This document shows positions 37,062-48,257 of a stretch of DNA of 64,000 nt, in pieces. The position numbers were made by a program, and so were the translations under genes. The notes under the pieces are model-generated. The model saw only the letters and a program-made list of their open reading frames with translations, was not told the DNA's origin and did not search any database. Position 1 is the stretch's first letter, and every line of letters starts with the position of its first letter. The stretch is from Dermatemys mawii (lineage: Eukaryota; Chordata; Testudines; Dermatemydidae): positions 841,950 through 905,949 of the forward strand of contig ML677342.1 in the NCBI GenBank assembly GCA_007922305.1. The letters are read 5' to 3'.

Positions 37062-37348
37062 TGTGTACTGAATTACCCAAACTATGGAAAAGATTCCACC
37101 TCATCCTACACAATCATAAAATATTACACATTTAAATAAACACAGGTATGTTTAATTGCATGATATTTAGGGTTGCCAACTATCTAATCACACAAACCCA
37201 AACTCCCTTACCCCATTCCCATCCCACCTCTTCCCCAAGGCCCCACCCCACCACTCAATCTCCATTCCTTCATCCCTCATTCTAATCCACCCTCACTTTC
37301 ACCAGGTGGGGGCAGAAAGTTTGGGGGCAGGAGGGGGTGCGGGCACAG

Positions 37349-37815
37349 GCTCTGGGAGGGTGTTTGGGTGCAGGAGTGGGTGTGGGCTCTGGGAGGGTGT
37401 TTGGGTGCAGGAGGGAGTGTGTGCTCTGGGAGGGTGTTTGGGTGCAGGAGGAGTGTGTGCTCTGGGAGGGTGTTTGGGTGCAGGAGGGAGCATGGGCTCT
37501 GGGAGGGTGTTTGGGTGCGGGAGGGTGTGTGTGCTCTGGGAGGGTGTTTGTGTGCAGGAGGGTGTGNNNNNNNNNNGGAGGGTGTGTGTGCTCTGGGAGG
37601 GTGTTTGTGTGCAGGAGGGTGTGTGTGCTCTGGGGCCTGGGAGGGTGTTTGGGTGCAGGAGGGGGTATGGGCTCTGGGAGGTTGTTTGGGTGCAGGAGGG
37701 AGTGTGGGCTCTGGGAGGGTGTTTGGGTGCAGGAAGGGGTGTGCGCTCTGGGAGGGTGTTTGCAGGAGGTTGTGTGGGCTCTGTGAGGGAGTTTGGGTGC
37801 AGGAGGATCTGTGGG
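37349..37815. repeat. 37-bp minisatellite array
   Basis: The unit begins GCTCTGGGAGGGTGTTTGGG and continues TGCAGGAGGGAGTGTGG. Successive GCTCTGGG starts at 37349, 37386, 37423, 37459 and 37496 give a period of 36-37 bp, and about a dozen copies are visible. The array generates long low-complexity open frames on both strands that are not genes. It is broken by an assembly gap. Confidence 0.9.
37567..37576. other. Assembly gap of 10 N
   Basis: Ten undetermined bases lie inside the minisatellite. The real array may be longer or shorter than shown. Confidence 0.99.
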
Positions 37816-38269
37816 GTGGTCTGCGGCTTGGCAATGCTTACTTTGTGTGGCTCCCAAAAGCAACTGGCATATCCCTCTTCCAGCAGCTCCTGTCGGGGGA
37901 GGTGTTCTCTGCATGCTGTCCCTGCCCACATGACTACTATTGGTTCCAGGCCAATGGGAGCTGCGAAGTTGACGCTCGGGGTGGGGGCAGAGTATGGAGA
38001 CCCCCTGCATCTTCCAGGGGCCACAATGATGTGCCAACTGCTTCTGGAAGCTGTGCGGAGCCAGGGCATGCTGGGAGCCTGCCTTAGCCTCACTGCTCCA
38101 CCAGACTTTTAGCACCTAAAATCTCCCAGTTTGGCTTCAGTAGCCTCTGGGTTATAGAGCCTAATTCTGGGAGATTAATGATACTACAGATGTACATGCC
38201 TGAATCTATGTAATTTTTTAAAAAAGCATTACTTATATATATTTGTAGTTATAGTATAAGCAAGTGCAT

Positions 38270-38436
38270 ATAACAATGCATGATACTTCAAATTTCAAAT
38301 TTTAAGTTTATATTTGAATTTTATATTTCAAATTTGAATTTTTTTCAAATATATTTATTTTTTCACATTTGAAATTTATTTGAATTTTATATTTCAAATA
38401 ATTCAAATGCATGATACTTCAAATTTTCAATTTTCA
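38270..38436. repeat. AT-rich low-complexity block with direct repeat
   Basis: It is built from ATTTGAAAT, CAAATTT and TTTATATTTC variants that are partly palindromic. ATGCATGATACTTCAAATTT-type sequence stands at both ends (about 38276 and 38407), a direct repeat about 131 bp apart. Confidence 0.65.
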
Positions 38437-39594
38437 AAAATGATTGCCTATAGTCAGGTTCCTAAATCCACAATTAGGCACTCAAGTCCATATAATGTCA
38501 ATAGGAGCAGCTGGTCACTCATTACTTCAGAAAATCAAGCCAATTGTTTAATTGCCTAAATATGGACTTTGGAGCCCAACTTTGTGCATCTGTTTTTGTA
38601 ATCTTAGCTATGATGTATGTCTGTATAAAAGAATGCATATATACAGAAATCACTGAAATTTTGCTGTACTTGGAGTAGAACACAGTATCTGTTTAATAGC
38701 ATCTCTCAACAGCATTCAGCAGTTTAAGCAAGGAAGTGAAGAGTACGTATATATTACAGCTTTAAGTGAAAACATTTTCAGTGGGGCCATACTCAAGACT
38801 CTGGCAAGGCTCAAACAGATTTCTTCAACATTGCTGTGAAACCACTTTAAAAATGTATAGTTTTTGGCACAAAATCATGCTAGGCACTTTTAAACACTGC
38901 TTTCCATAACTAGTTTAAAATTTGTAATGTGAACAGAAGCTAACATGACAAATCAGTAAGTGGCTGCTCAGAGTAATCATTCCAAAGAACGGAGAAAATG
39001 GGATGGCAATTTTTATTAGCTTTACTCTGTGAAATCAGCACCATGAAGCTACTGAAATTTATAATAGATTTTGTGGAGCTGTGGCACTGAAGTTATGTAT
39101 TCATCAAAATAATATAAATAAATAAACAGAAATTGTCATCTGGTGATGACAAAGAAAACCAAAGAAAACAGCCTCTTGTAGACTGAGCCAACAAGTGAGG
39201 TAATATCTTTTATTGGGCCCTAAATAGGGGTGATAGCCTTTCACCATAACTTGGTCATTTTATGACATCAGGTAATAAGTAAAAAACGTTTTTGTAAATT
39301 GGGAATAAATGGGTGATTTATTGGACACAAAAGTTCCAAGTTAATAACAATTTTCACTTCAGATCGTGTCATTGTATTCAGAAATTTCAAAAAGTAGCAG
39401 CATCCTTTGTCCCCAAAGAGAATCCTTAATCTTGCAGAAAAGAATGTGAGATGTCCTTCCCTCATAATATTTTCTGAAAAACGTCAAAGACCATTCTTTT
39501 CATCTATTCCATGGAACTCATTTCCATGGAAAACAGAATTTTAGGCTATTCTAAAATCATCAGTGTGACAGATTTCTAGCCCCCACTGAAGGCT
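38437..39594 (+). other. Intron with a worn repeat near its start
   Basis: Bases 38455-38590 (GTTCCTAAATCCACAATTAG, later CCTAAATATGGACTTTGGAG) resemble a worn interspersed repeat with partial inverted symmetry. The rest is AT-rich. Confidence 0.4.
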
Positions 39595-39862
39595 GCATGC
39601 TTTGCTCTGGTGACACAAAGGTTGTGTCTTCACTGCATCTGGACAGGAGCCTTCCAGCCTGGATTCACAGACCTGAGCTTTCAGTATAAAAATAGCTTGT
39701 AGACATTGTACATTGTACCTGGAGCTCAGGATCTCAAGCCTGGTGGGCAACATCTACACAGCTGTTTTTAGTATGCTAACACGAGACCCTCAAATACAGA
39801 TCTGTTGACCTGAGCTGGGAGGCTTGTTCCAAGATGCAGTGTGGAAATACCCAAAAGGGCCA
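39595..39862. mobile_element. GTCTACA-type MITE, degenerate
   Basis: The left part AGGTTGTGTCTTCACTGCAT is mirrored by ATGCAGTGTGGAAATACCC on the right, and an internal pair (TAGACATTGTACATTGTACC; CATCTACACAGCTG) adds further symmetry. The layout matches the element at 8093. No target duplication is found, so borders are approximate. Confidence 0.5.
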
Positions 39863-40219
39863 GAAAGTTTCAACTAAGACTTCCCTGAGCATGGGAGAAT
39901 CTCTGGCTGGCATAGAGCCAGTGAAATAACACTTCTCAACAGCTCAGGCGTAAGGAGTGCATTAGAACAGCCTTCAGACTGCTCCAATTTGTAAGTATAA
40001 CAAACTGCTGTAAACTAATGAGGGAAGTAGGGACTTGTTCTGTGGCTGCAATGATTGTTGGAAAGACAGAAATAAAGAAAGAGGAGGCAGGATCTTTTAC
40101 AGCTTTGAATGGTTATGAAATTTGCCTGATTATGAAATTTGCATGCCACACAACACTTAATTGTCAGTTTGAGTCTCCAGATGTTCTAACCTGTATCACA
40201 AATTAATATTTTCACTAAT

Positions 40220-42480
40220 ATGCCCAGGTCTTTTTCCTCTTCTGTCATTTCCAACTGACGAGCCCACAGCTTATAGCAGAGAGTCTTATAGTCTGTAATT
40301 ACATGATCTTTCACTTTGGTCTATTAAATTTCATCCTATTTGTATTATGCCAGTCCTCGAGGTCATCCAATTCTTCTAGCAGAATATTCAATCCTCCTCT
40401 GTATTGATGATGCCTCCCATCACTGTGTCATCAGAAAATTTCATTAGCACTCTCCTATCTTTTGTGTCAACGTCATTAAGTAAAGATAAGATTTGTCCAA
40501 AAATCGATCCATGAGGAACTCCATTAGTAACCTCCCTCCTGACCAGTAGTTTTTCTTTTAGTACAACCTATCCCATTAACTAGTTCCTTACAATTCCTAT
40601 ACTAATCCCAGCTTCTCCAGTTTAACTAATGATTTCCCGTGTGATACCATATCAAATGCTTTGCAGATAGATTAGATGTACCATATTTAGCTTGTCTAAA
40701 AACATTAGTTATCTTACAAAGAAGGATATCAGGTTAGACTGGCATGATCAACCTCTGGTAAACATATATTGCATTTTATCCCATTTTCCATTTACCTTCA
40801 CGTCTTTAGTTATTCTTTTCTTTAAAATGTGTTCTAAAACCTTGCATACTGTTGAGGTCAGACTTGCAGGTATGTAGCTGACTGATTTATTTTTTCTTCT
40901 TTCTTAAATATAGGTACTAAATTTTCTGTTTGCTAGTCATACCACCTCCAGTTTAATAGATATATTGAAAATCTTTTGTATCATACTTGCAATTTTATGT
41001 GACAGTTCTTTCAGGATTCTGGGATGCAGTTTATCCATCTTGCCCTTGCCCCTATGTTCAACATTAGCATCCTTATTGAACACTGAGGCAAAGTATTAAT
41101 TTAGTTTTGTGGTCCTATTATCCATATTATAACTAGTTTATCCTTAATTTCTAACCCATCCTCACTGCATAGTGGCTGCCCACTTCTTTTCTTCTTTTTA
41201 TTTGTATGGCTAAATAATCTTTTACTATTTGTTTTAATTTCTGTTGCAGGGTGTAACTCAGCTTGACTTTTGACAATTCTTATTTTATCCTTATGCTTTC
41301 TGTCCTCCAAGGTATAACTTTCTTTGATGATCAGTCCTTTTCTTTTTAGGATCTTTGTTTATTCCTAATATCCTTTTTGACGTGGTTATTCATTTAGTAA
41401 ATGCTAGAGTCCATTCCTACATGCTTGGGATGCAAATTCCAGATAGTTTCTGCACTTTTAACTTAAATCAATTTCAAACCTTCTCCACATTTAAGACCTT
41501 GAGATGATCTGTCTAGTTTACTTCACTAACTAGTTCCCTTAATTTCTCAACATTTGCCCTTTTGAAATGAAACACTTCAGTTACCAACCCATTTTTTTGA
41601 TTATCCTTCAATTTAATTTAAATAGAATCAACTCATGATCATTCAATCCAAGGTTATTTTCTACAAACAGAATGTCTCTTATGTCTTCATTATTGACCGA
41701 AGCCAAATCTAAAAAAAAGCATTACCTCTTGTTAGTTCATTACTATTTGAAGACCTGTTTACTGCCTATCAGGAATAACTGGGTCATACCATTATTAGTA
41801 ATATTTGTTCTCCAGTCTATATCTAGGAAGTTAGTCTTCCATAATGACACAATTTTGATAGTATTTATCTCTCTCATAACGTCAAAGATATCTCCATCCA
41901 TTTCCAGATTCCACCCTGGGAGAAGGGGTCTAGAGAAGACCCCTAACACTACCTTAATAAAATCTATTTTACAATCTTTCCCCAAGGTGGTTTTGAGACA
42001 AACTGATTCTGTTTTATCCATGCTAATGATATCACTTCTTATTTTTTGTGTCTGCCACATCATTGAGGTACAATGCTTCTTATTTCCTTACTGTACCACA
42101 TCATTGGTGTACAATGGTACCCCAACTGCATTTATCTTTATTTCCTTCTCTCTTGAGAAGCACATATCCATCAATACCTCTATTTCAGTCACAACTGTTA
42201 TTCCACCATATCTCTGCTGTCTTTATACTATTTGGTTTTGCATCCTGCACCAGTAATACTAGCTCCACTATTTTGTCACCCAGGCCTCTTGCTTTCATGT
42301 ACAAACATCTCATTTGTTGCATTAGTGTATAAACATTTCTTCTGACTTCACAATATTTCCTAGACAGGTTAAGTATAATCTTTTCACTATTCATATCATC
42401 TATCTGACTATTCCTCCCATCAGTATTATTATTTTTTCTGTTTGGGGTCCATACTCCTACACTCTGGGATTCCTTTTTCC
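40220..42480 (-). mobile_element. CR1 LINE, long minus-strand copy
   Basis: On the minus strand, from 42400 downward, the endonuclease start is visible (MQQMRCLYMKARGLGDKIVE, then KPNSIKTAEIWWNNS), later a FLDIDWRTN-type segment, then the linker between endonuclease and RT (SKRLFSHTNKKKKRSGQPL with LCSEDGLEIKDKL) and worn RT down to about 40220. Order and spacing follow CR1 ORF2. Many stops and frameshifts are present. The 3' untranslated tail is not seen. At about 2.2 kb it is the longest LINE copy here and lies just upstream of the next exon. Confidence 0.75.
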
Positions 42481-42661
42481 TGTACTAAATCCTCATTTAC
42501 ATGCAAATGCTGGTGTGCTCTGGGCCTGGCTGGAGCCCAGTGGGGCAGGAAGAAGAAACTATTGGGGGAGAGAGAGATCTGATAATAATCTGGGCAAGTG
42601 TGACTAAACTGTTGCTATCAAGGATAGGTGGTACTCATTGACTTGTATTTCTTCTTAAAAG
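42481..42661 (+). other. Short intron remainder before the exon
   Basis: About 180 bp separates the CR1 copy from the acceptor. The polypyrimidine tract is weak (TTGTATTTCTTCTTAAAAG). Confidence 0.5.
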
Positions 42662-42817
42662 GAATATTTGAAAGAGTTGCTGTCTTGTGGAAATTCTTCT
42701 GAAAAGGATGTAATGCACATTGAACATTCACATTTGACATTGAGGAGCACAGAAGAGCAGCCTGTTTTCAACCCTTTCCAGATGCACCGGCAATATTGTG
42801 CAAATGTGTTTAATCAG
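42662..42817 (+). CDS. KIAA0825: Host-gene exon 7 of 8 (KIAA0825-like)
   Basis: Exactly 52 codons, phase 0 on both sides; the acceptor is TTCTTAAAAG and the donor CAG|GTTAGT. The peptide includes EYLKELLSCGNSSEKDVMHI and STEEQPVFNPFQMHRQYCAN. It is flanked by LINE sequence on both sides: an antisense CR1 ends about 180 bp upstream and a sense CR1 starts about 90 bp downstream. As a symmetric exon it could be skipped without a frameshift. Confidence 0.72.
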
Positions 42818-42904
42818 GTTAGTGAAAGTTTTTGAAACTTTCAATTCCTATCAATGAAAATATCACATATAATATTATAAAGAATGCAGATCATACCTAC
42901 ACAA

Positions 42905-43640
42905 TGAGAGAGTCCTGGAAAGCAGTGAGTGAAAATAATTTAGGAATCAGTGAACAAGCAACTCAACATGATTTCTCAAGTGTGATGCTGTGGTAAAAAG
43001 AGCTAATGTGATCCTGGTCTGTATAAACAAGTGAGCAGTGAATAGGGGTGGGAAGATTATTTTACCTTCGTATGTGGCCTTGATGAAATCGACACTGGAA
43101 TATTGTGTGTAGTTCTGGTGTTCACATTGTTAAAAGGATATTGAAAAATTGGAAAGGGTGCAGAAAAGAGAGGCAAAAATTATTTGAGGGGTGGAGAAAA
43201 TGCCTTTTAATCTGTTTTACCTATTCAAAAAGAAGATCAAGAGTTGACTTGATTACAGCATACAAGTAACTTTACGAGGAGAAAATACCAGATACTAAAG
43301 GGCTGTTTAATCTAGTAGAGAAAGGCCTAACAGCCTATGGCTGGAAAATGAAGTCAGACAAATTCAAATGGGAAAAAAAAGGCAAACATTTTTAACAATG
43401 GGGGTGATCTACTGTTGAAACAAGCTATCCAGGAAGTGGTGGATTCCCCATTTTTTGAAGTCTTCAAATCAAGACTGGTATCTTTTTCTGAAAAATTTTC
43501 TTCAGCTAAACACAAGTTATTGTCCTTAATACATAGGTAACCAGATGAAATTTAGTGGCCTGTGATATATAGGAGTTCAGACTAGATGCTCTGTTGGTCA
43601 CTTCTGTCCTTAAACTCTATGAAACTATGATGACAGTGAG
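42905..43640 (+). mobile_element. CR1 LINE 3' end, plus strand
   Basis: The copy covers the RT C-terminus region and 3' part: AGAGTCCTGGAAAGCAGTGA near the start, later GGAAGTGGTGGATTCCCCAT, then GTTCAGACTAGATGCTCTG and the terminal TCTATGAAACTATGA, the short tandem tail typical of CR1. It is decayed, with no open frame of note. Confidence 0.75.
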
Positions 43641-45239
43641 GGTAGGTGTTGAAATCATGATAATGAACTAATTGGCATAGGCACAAACTTCATAAAATTG
43701 CTTGGCTGCTTGCTGCCTCTAAAGTGCTCACAATTCTAATCCATGTGTGCTATAAAAGGGAGTTGTCGCTGACAAATTTTCCCCCCTCCCTGTTCTTTTA
43801 TCTGTATTGTTGCTGTGAATGTGGATCTCATGTACTTGAGAAATTTGTATTCTTTCACCTATAACTATGTTACTTCAGTATGAACAAAGGAAGCACATTT
43901 TTATGAATGATTTTTCATTATCTTGATGAATAACAGACTGGGTCTTTCTGTTGAAGACAGTGGCAAAGCTCGAAGTGCATATTTGGGAGAAATGATGAAA
44001 AAAACATCCATAAAACATGCTACCCGATGACAGTCATTGTCAAGAATACCAGATACTGTGGTAATGGCTGCATTGGAAATATGTAGATAGCTATAGATCA
44101 AATAGGAAAAAAAAGAGAAAAGTATGTATTTCCAATGTTCATATTAGGCTAATAAGGTAAAACATTAAGGAATCCAATTCCAGAAACTAGTACCATGCCA
44201 GGTCAGCAGTTTTTTGTTTGTTTTTTTAATTAGATTTAAGGTAAGATCATCACAACTCCCTAAGTCTGATTTTCCCCAGTGACTAAGGCATGGACCTTAG
44301 TGAATGGCACTCAGGGTACAAATCTCAAAAGTCATTTTTAAAATGGGATTTATGTACATAGATTACTTAAGCACTTTTGAAAAAATTATTCATAAACTTT
44401 GCCAATTTTCTTAATCCCTGTAGGCATCCCCACAATTTCAAATGGTAATATAAATGCTGATCTTTTAAACTGTTACAATGAAGTACACACTAAGAACTTC
44501 TTCCTCTACACGGCCACTTATCTTTTTTCAGTACAAATTTGTTTGTTATTTAGGTAAACATATCACCTTTGCTCTCTTGAGTGATGGCTAAAGATGAGTT
44601 TCACATATATGTCATTTTCTAAATATTGTTTAATAGATATTTAATCCATGTGATGTATTTCAGTGAAAGTGTTCATGGTGTGAATGATGAAAATGAACAC
44701 TAATTTTGGCTTTTGACCTCAGCTGAACTAGTTTTAAGCCTGTGTTGCTCTTTCTTGTTCCACAATTCCCTTTGTAAATATCCTAAATGGAGAGGACTCA
44801 AGGGAGGGATTATTTGACTTAGACAAATGGGGGAAAAAAATTAAATGGTGTCCAAATTTGGAATGCAGATAATATTTTTATCATGCCTGTTACAGATCTT
44901 GACTACATTCATTAACAATGAGTAGAATAAAACCTTCAAATACTGACAACTCAGGGGAAATTCTTTTGCTATATAACAGACTTGCAGAACTCTATTAATC
45001 AGCAGGTGACAAGAGATAGTTCATATTGGATTATGTTGGATTCCATAAATTGTAGTATAAAATCTGTTTATCAGAACTTGGAAAATTGTCCTAGCATTTA
45101 AATAAAAATAATTAATGGACCATAGACATTAAAGTATCATGTGTCAAACCTATTTGTCAGTAAATCAACTTGCTTCCTGAATTATAATTATACTATTATA
45201 GAAGTTAACTTACTTTATTTCCTTAAAAATGTACTTTTA
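43641..45239 (+). other. Intron
   Basis: AT-rich. The minus-strand open frame at 43901-44101 is unsupported. Confidence 0.5.
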
Positions 45240-45400
45240 ACACATGAATATAGGAACTGCCATACTGGAATAGACCGATTGTCGGTCTAGTCCATTTATC
45301 TGGTCTCTGACAGTAGCTACTACTGGATTCTTCAGAGGACAGTACAAGAAAACTCATAATGGACAATTATTCTGCTTAAATTTCTTCTTAACCCCTTCAG
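45240..45400 (-). mobile_element. CR1 3'-end fragment
   Basis: The + strand reads AGGAACTGCCATACTGGAAT then AGACCGATTGTCGGTCTAGT and CTGACAGTAGCTACTACTGG, the antisense of the well-known CR1 3' end (compare the sense version at about 56850-56915 in this window). Confidence 0.7.
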
Positions 45401-45480
45401 TCAGTGGTTGGCCTCTGTACGGAATCATGAGAGTTTATAAGTTACTGATCTGTTTCTTTATTTTTACCATATGTAATTTA

Positions 45481-45510
45481 AGTATGTATGTATGTATGTG
45501 TTTGTGTATG

Positions 45511-45541
<31 letters not shown>

Positions 45542-45560
45542 GTATATATATATATAAAAA
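45481..45560. repeat. Compound TATG/TA/TG microsatellite
   Basis: Runs of (TATG)n, (TA)n and (TG)n follow one another for about 80 bp. Confidence 0.9.
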
Positions 45561-48162
45561 AATACATTTTCATTACCCACATAAATGTTGAATCCTTGTT
45601 TGAATCCCACTAAGCCTCTGGTCTTTACAATATCTTTTGTCAGTGAGCCAATTGTGCATTCTTTCTATCAGTTTTATACACATTGCCTTTCAATTCCAAA
45701 GACTGTGCCTTAGTTCTTCTATTATGAGAGCATAAATAGGCGTGCCAACTTTGTGTTTATTCAGGATTCCGTGTATTCCGTGGCACAGTGGCACTAAATT
45801 CAGGAACAAGAGCAGCTGAATTCTGCAGCATTGTTAACTTACTCTATTCCCGTAAAATCCTCTTCATTTACAATCCATTCCCTCCCACACAGCCCATTAT
45901 TACTGGGTTTGGATTAGCCTAAATAAGCCAGGGAGTGGGTGAACCAGAAGGGTATGCTGGCCTGCCTGGAGAGTGTTGCCAGGAATGAGCCTCTTAAGCT
46001 GGTTACAGGTTCCCACTTCCTGTCACTCATCGGGGAGAGAAGTTTGGAGACAGGTCTCTTGAACAACAAGATAGCATATGTCTCTGGAGCTAAACTACCT
46101 AAGGAATATAATGGTGGGAAATTATCATAGAAAATAATCCTTTACAAAAATATTTATTGACAAATTTATTTTCTATGAGTACTTTTGAGTAGGGCCAATG
46201 AAAATAATTGTCAATTAATATTTTCACTGTGTTCTTCAGGTGAATTGACTCCACACTCCAGCCCCAAAACTTCTGTTGCCCAATTAATTCTCCCTAGAAA
46301 GCAAAAGATAGCTGCAGAGTGGAACTGATAGGGCAAGGAGACAGAAAACAAAATGTCTGATACCTGCCTGCAGCAAAATGGGATTCTCATGCAAAAATGC
46401 TGAATTCTGCAGCATCTTTAAAAAAGGATAGATTTTGCAGCAAGTTGTATGGCTGTGGAATCACAGAGCACTTAGGGGTCCTGTTTTTACCATTCATTGT
46501 TTTAAATACCTCTATTGTCCCCTCTTTTTTGTTTTCTCTAAACAATGCAGTTCCAAACTTTTCAATCTCCCTTCATACACAATTCTTGTTGTCGTTTTTT
46601 TTTCACTTATTTCTTGTTGTCGTTTTTTCTAATATCACTTATTTTCAGTGTTCCCTCTGTTTTTTGTTATTCTGTGTAAAGAATGAATGACTACCTGAGT
46701 TTACAGTTAGAACATTGGAGCACTGTCTTTTCTGCTTCCATCCCCTTCCTCTTTAACTCTCTTTCCTCCCTCTTCATTAACTCCTTCCATCTCTCATCTC
46801 ACTCTTGATAGACTTTTTCCTCCTCATTCATTCTTAATCAGATATTCACTTCCATCATTCCCCTTCTTCCACATTTACTCACTTATTCTCTTTCACTTCC
46901 CATGCCCCTCTCTCCCATTCTTCCTTTCTCTCTCTTTCCCTCTCCCTGACTTTTATTGTGTGTAAGTGCATGAAGGAAGGAAAGGGGATGGGGTAAAAGA
47001 AAGGCGGAGAGACAGAGAGGGAACTAAAGCAGCTGGGTGGAGGGGAACCCTGGAGTATATTCAACTGTCTCCAGCAGCACCAGAGGTTATGTGAGACTAG
47101 GGAGCCCTGAAAATCTTGTTGGAAACTTTGCTTGCTTCAGTTTGTTACATTACTTCCTATTGGCTTCATTTGGGCTGAATTTCCATTTTCTAAAGGAGAC
47201 TTGTTTGGCTTAAATAAGCTCTTGAATCTTGCTATTTAGTCATACATATTAATATACATATATATGGGTATTTGCCTTCCCTCTTCTTTTTTTGTTTAGG
47301 GTTTTACATAACTCCTGTTACTATTTATTATGGTGTGGGAAAGTAGCCTCCATTCAGAATCATAGGGATTTTAATTTTCCCAGTTTTGACTAGCTTCCTC
47401 GTCTTTTCTTAAAAAAACTCCTAGCCAAATTTTCTTTCACCATACTAATTTTGGGAGCGATCCCTCCCCCAAGTATAGTGAAACTTAATTGTATTATGGT
47501 CACTATTCCTTTTTGGCTAAACTATAGTTAATAATGTTAATGTTGTACAGCCACAAGTATTGCTTTGTAAGCATGATATTGTTGTACGACACCATTTGTC
47601 TGCATACAGTTATTGTTGGATAGATTTTATTAATTAAATAAGCAACAGGGTCTTTACCTGAGTTCATATTGTCTATATTTATAATAACCATCTGGTGACT
47701 GCAATGCCTTACACAACAATAGACAAGTAAAATATCTCGCACTAATTAAGATACAGCATGAATTCCAGCTACACCAAGTTCTTTCTCTTGATAAACTTTT
47801 TGCTGACAGTAGAAAATGTAAATTGCTACAATACATAAAAAGTTGCCAATTATTTTGCTTTTCAGATAGAGTCAAGCTCTCAAAGAAAGTGGCTGGGCAA
47901 AATGCCATTAACAGTTGGAAGAATAACGACTCAAAAAATTGATTTATCTTTTTATAAATAATAGCTACATCCCCAAATGGATTTGTAAATTAATTGCTGT
48001 CTTATTGGAATAAGAACCTTCTTCTGTGGACATGACTGATGTCTAAGTCCTTGTTCTACACCCCCTCCTTCTTAGTTAGTCTATCACAGCTGGAGCTTTA
48101 ATTTACTGATCATATTAACTCTGATTAATGTCTAACAATAGCTTTTTCCCATACTTCAACAG
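45561..48162 (+). other. Intron with probable CR1 scraps
   Basis: Bases 46470-46620 (TTTTAAATACCTCTATTGTC, later TCAATCTCCCTTCATACAC) and 47440-47510 (AACTTAATTGTATTATGGTC) resemble antisense CR1 segments but are heavily decayed. A CT-rich stretch lies at 46730-46950. No exon in phase is found. Confidence 0.4.
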
Positions 48163-48257
48163 TCAGCCATTACTGAATGGAACTGGGATTGGTCAGTCTT
48201 GCTGCCAAGTTATCTGGCACTGAATCAGATGACCTTCAGGACACTGCTGGCACACAG
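48163..48257 (+). CDS. KIAA0825: Host-gene exon 8 of 8 in window (KIAA0825-like)
   Basis: The acceptor is CCCATACTTCAACAG and the donor AG|GTAATA. Starting in phase 0 it reads AITEWNWDWSVLLPSYLALN and MTFRTLLAHR, rich in Trp and Leu. Two bases (AG) are left over and require a further exon beginning with one base. No convincing successor is found in the remaining 15.7 kb, so the C-terminal exon or exons are probably outside the window. The Trp-rich phrase supports the tentative KIAA0825 assignment. Confidence 0.72.

Larger units (their letters stand above)
37170..38160. mobile_element. GC-rich interspersed repeat containing a minisatellite
   Basis: The left end GGGTTGCCAACTATCTAATC, the run of C-rich sequence, the G-rich minisatellite and the distal part (CACTGCTCCACCAGACTTTTAGC) together match the layout of an element family I associate with turtles. 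The inverted right end (TTGGCAACCC type) is not present, so the right part is decayed or deleted. It is strikingly GC-rich within an AT-rich intron. Confidence 0.55.

Noticed and set aside
37277..38115. Several long open frames on both strands (up to 277 codons) with Pro/His/Thr- or Gly/Val/Cys-rich repeats
   Set aside because: They are translations of the 37-bp minisatellite and its GC-rich surroundings, run through the N gap, and occur in all frames.
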